From contig DAINQE010000014.1 of NCBI GenBank assembly GCA_036743055.1, positions 1 through 50,778 on the forward strand: a DNA stretch of 50,778 bases, read 5' to 3'. The stretch comes from Sabulitectum sp036743055 (GTDB taxonomy: Bacteria; Fermentibacterota; Fermentibacteria; Fermentibacterales; JCC-6). The position numbers were made by a program, and so were the translations under genes. The notes beneath the pieces are model-generated. The model worked only from the letters and a program-made list of their open reading frames with translations. It was not told the origin of the DNA and ran no database searches. Every line of letters starts with the position of its first letter. The first letter of the stretch is position 1. This document shows, piece by piece, positions 48,836-50,778 of the stretch.

Positions 48836-50261
48836 GCAGGGTAACCGTTCTGGAAAAGTCATCATTATCTGTAATGCTGTAAACACCTGCCGGAAGTCTT
48901 TCACCGGAAAAACCGGTTCCGTTCCATACTCCCACACCCTCTAAAACACTGATTGATGAAACTTCCCTGCCGGTCAGGTCAAAAACCCTTAGTCTAATGG
49001 GAGAGTCAATCTCACTGAACACGGTAACCGAACCGGTAACAGGGTTCTGAGAAACTGTGAACGGAGTCTCACGGGATATGCCAGAGGTTGAATCTTCTAT
49101 CCCGAGTGTGCTGTAATCGAACCAGCCGAAGGTTGGGTATGCACCAAGGTATGGTTCGGTTTCACCCTGTGAAAAAATGAGGTAGAAATTTCCTTCATCA
49201 TCGGAACAACCATCCAGATAACCAATATCTTCCGGATCTTCATCGGAATAATCATACGCGAGTTGCCAACTTAAAACGGTGTTACCCTCTGCATCAAACA
49301 CCTTGTAAAAGATCTTCTCTTCAGAATAGCCGTGCCAGCACAGGTAGAAAGTATTAAGATCCGGCAGTGGAGAAACGTTGAAACCACTGCCGACATCCAT
49401 TGAAGGGGGTTCCGGCAGGATAAGGGGCTTGTAGTCTGTGAGAAGTTCACCTGTTTCACCATGGATTCTCCACAATACACATGTGTATCCAAGGTTTGGA
49501 TCGTTTACCAGTGCCACTATGAGCAGATTCCCTTCGCTGTCGATCTCGAGTTCGGGATACCTGGCCCAAAGGTAGTCGTTTTCGGTGAAGTCATACTGAG
49601 GCACGACAGTATTACCCTCAAGGTCATACTGTGTGTACATGTGGTGATGATCCAACTTGTTTTTCACTACGACATGAACCCTGTTACCATCCACAAGGAG
49701 GACGCAATCTTCTTCTGCGCCTTCAACTATCCATTCGTACTCGGTTGTGAAACCTGAGTCAGGTGAAGGGCTCCAGACGGCATAGAAAACCTCTGCTCCC
49801 TCAAAGCCTCCGTTATAGAGCACATGCAGCCTGCCCAGACTGTCAGGACTGGTGCGTATCCTGTACATCCACGTGGAGTTCGTGAACAGGTAGGTCGCGG
49901 GCAGTACCTGGCTACCGTCAGCAATGCTCCTGGCTGCTGTGTAGACCGGAGTGCCTTCTCTCCAGAAAGCATACAGACTGTCACCTATCGTTACTATCGG
50001 TGAAAGGTAGGGACTACTTACATCTCTTGATATCATTGTTTCAGGGTAGAGTTCTGTTCCCCCATCTGTGGAAAACATTTTGTAAGCAATCCTTGATTCG
50101 TCATTGAAACCAGCCCAGATCAGATGGTTCCTGCCTATCTCGTCCCGATACAGGAACTGTTCCCTTCGAGTAGTATTAGCTGAGTCCGTTACGACGAAAG
50201 GTTCACTCCAGCCTGGTCCAACTGTTACAGCAAAGCAGGAAAGCAGCAGCAGGCTCATCAT
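48825..50261 (-). CDS. Secreted beta-propeller protein with T9SS type A sorting domain
   Basis: 478 residues. Signal peptide (SLLLLSCFAVTVG), then a beta-propeller-like body with recurrent segments such as DEIGRNHLIWAGFNDESRI, DSLGRLHVLYNGG, DSEGNLLIVALVND and DDEGNFYLIFSQG. The last ~80 residues form a T9SS type A C-terminal domain: FTVSQNPVTGSVTV, LRVFDLTGREVSS, LPAGVYSITDN and a final VTLLNE. Probably exported to the cell surface by type IX secretion. ATG overlaps the stop of the upstream gene as ATGATGA. Coding GC is lower than in the central window. Confidence 0.8.
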   Translation of the reverse strand: MMSLLLLSCFAVTVGPGWSEPFVVTDSANTTRREQFLYRDEIGRNHLIWAGFNDESRIAYKMFSTDGGTELYPETMISRDVSSPYLSPIVTIGDSLYAFWREGTPVYTAARSIADGSQVLPATYLFTNSTWMYRIRTSPDSLGRLHVLYNGGFEGAEVFYAVWSPSPDSGFTTEYEWIVEGAEEDCVLLVDGNRVHVVVKNKLDHHHMYTQYDLEGNTVVPQYDFTENDYLWARYPELEIDSEGNLLIVALVNDPNLGYTCVLWRIHGETGELLTDYKPLILPEPPSMDVGSGFNVSPLPDLNTFYLCWHGYSEEKIFYKVFDAEGNTVLSWQLAYDYSDEDPEDIGYLDGCSDDEGNFYLIFSQGETEPYLGAYPTFGWFDYSTLGIEDSTSGISRETPFTVSQNPVTGSVTVFSEIDSPIRLRVFDLTGREVSSISVLEGVGVWNGTGFSGERLPAGVYSITDNDDFSRTVTLLNE

Positions 50262-50778
50262 TCCAGCGCACCTGACCTTCCGCAGTCATGCTGGTACATT
50301 GGCCAGGGAGCATATCCGATTGTACAGCTGCCGAACTCCCAGCAGTGAAGCAGACCGTCATTGGTACCGAAAACCACTTCGACATTTCCGTCCCTGTCGA
50401 GATCAGCTACAGAAAAACCTCCATATGCCCCGACTCCATCAGGAAACCTGAACGGCCAGCCTTCGGTGCTGGGAAGAGGTAGGCCATTGTATCTATAAGC
50501 GAGTACTGAATTTGCTCCTGCTACGACAGTACTGAAAAGTACTTCTGCTTCTGCACCAGAGTCTAGATTCCCCAAGGCAGCAGGGCTGACGGGGTTTCCC
50601 TGGGATGCCCCGCTGATAGAAACAGGATAAACTGAATAAACATCTCCACCAACATTCCACGCCATACACTGCCTTTCCGATGGCAACACATAGGTGTCTG
50701 TGCCGGGGATAAACGAGCTCCAGTCAGCTATCACGCCACTTACGAGTTTTGTGGTTGGAAGCATGTCCTCATCGTCAC
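50258..50778 (-). CDS. Partial FG-GAP/VCBS-type repeat protein, 5' end beyond window
   Basis: The frame is open to the window edge, so only the C-terminal ~170 residues are present. Features are GGFSVADLDRDGNVEVVFGT (an FG-GAP/calcium-binding repeat) and the ending WPMYQHDCGRSG, a pattern common in secreted proteins of FCB-group bacteria. No sorting domain is visible at its end. Forms an operon with the T9SS-tailed protein. Confidence 0.7.
   Translation of the reverse strand, partial: DDEDMLPTTKLVSGVIADWSSFIPGTDTYVLPSERQCMAWNVGGDVYSVYPVSISGASQGNPVSPAALGNLDSGAEAEVLFSTVVAGANSVLAYRYNGLPLPSTEGWPFRFPDGVGAYGGFSVADLDRDGNVEVVFGTNDGLLHCWEFGSCTIGYAPWPMYQHDCGRSGALE

Noticed and set aside
1..50778. tRNA, rRNA or CRISPR arrays
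   Set aside because: No cloverleaf-like sequence in the short intergenic spaces and no spaced repeats were found; coding genes occupy nearly everything.

Overview
The window is a gene-dense chromosomal segment from a diderm (Gram-negative-type) bacterium. Evidence for two membranes is the set of outer-membrane and periplasm genes (LolA-like, BamD-like, SurA and three relatives, many lipoproteins with clear lipoboxes) and a secreted protein ending in what looks like a type IX secretion (T9SS type A) sorting domain. That last point, with high-GC, AGG-rich coding and no close resemblance to model genera, suggests an uncultured FCB-group lineage (something like Fermentibacterota); this placement is inference. 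Two runs of exactly 100 N (2017-2116 and 27336-27435) are scaffold gaps inside genes, so this looks like a draft or metagenome-derived assembly.

Layout. 1-2250 (minus): two HD-GYP-type proteins, one intact apart from the gap and one with degenerate catalytic motifs. 2297-5269 (plus): a B12-binding radical SAM enzyme, aroE and a HydE-like radical SAM enzyme, with aroK facing them. 5848-13404 (plus): an HU protein fused to a glycogen-binding-like domain, ftsK, lipoproteins, lolA, rimO and bamD. 13401-20349 (plus): nadD, pilT, an NfeD/stomatin pair, dapA-dapB, a Memo/AMMECR1 pair, a coiled-coil lipoprotein and a DUF2807 protein. 20351-24407: a cluster-less radical-SAM-like protein, a HAD phosphatase, a lipoprotein, a GNAT acetyltransferase and an EamA transporter. 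24486-28505: a zinc-ribbon/beta-propeller membrane protein, tpx, a DUF3298-like protein, tyrS (gapped) and upp. 28523-42104 (plus): an M23 peptidase, mfd, four SurA/PpiC-type chaperones in tandem, an S4 protein, ftsE-ftsX, yajC, def, fmt and DUF116. 42094-47510 (minus): a PAS/HD-GYP protein, oligoendopeptidase F, a PAS-GAF protein, a winged-helix regulator and its membrane partner.

47511-48835 is a lower-GC scar: two copies of a hairpin plus decayed helix-turn-helix coding sequence flank a BrnT/BrnA-like toxin-antitoxin pair. The window ends in a minus-strand operon of secreted propeller/FG-GAP-like proteins, the first carrying the T9SS tail.

Genes are tightly packed. Many junctions are ATGA, GTGA or TTGA overlaps, and GTG and TTG starts are common, so translational coupling is likely the rule. 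A second start mode is also visible: three genes have a -10-like hexamer six or seven bases before the ATG, a CCC run in between and no Shine-Dalgarno sequence, which suggests leaderless mRNAs. The most unusual items are the HU-CBM48 fusion, the CTG-started DUF3298 gene, the radical-SAM-like protein without its cysteine cluster, and the duplicated scar around the toxin-antitoxin module.
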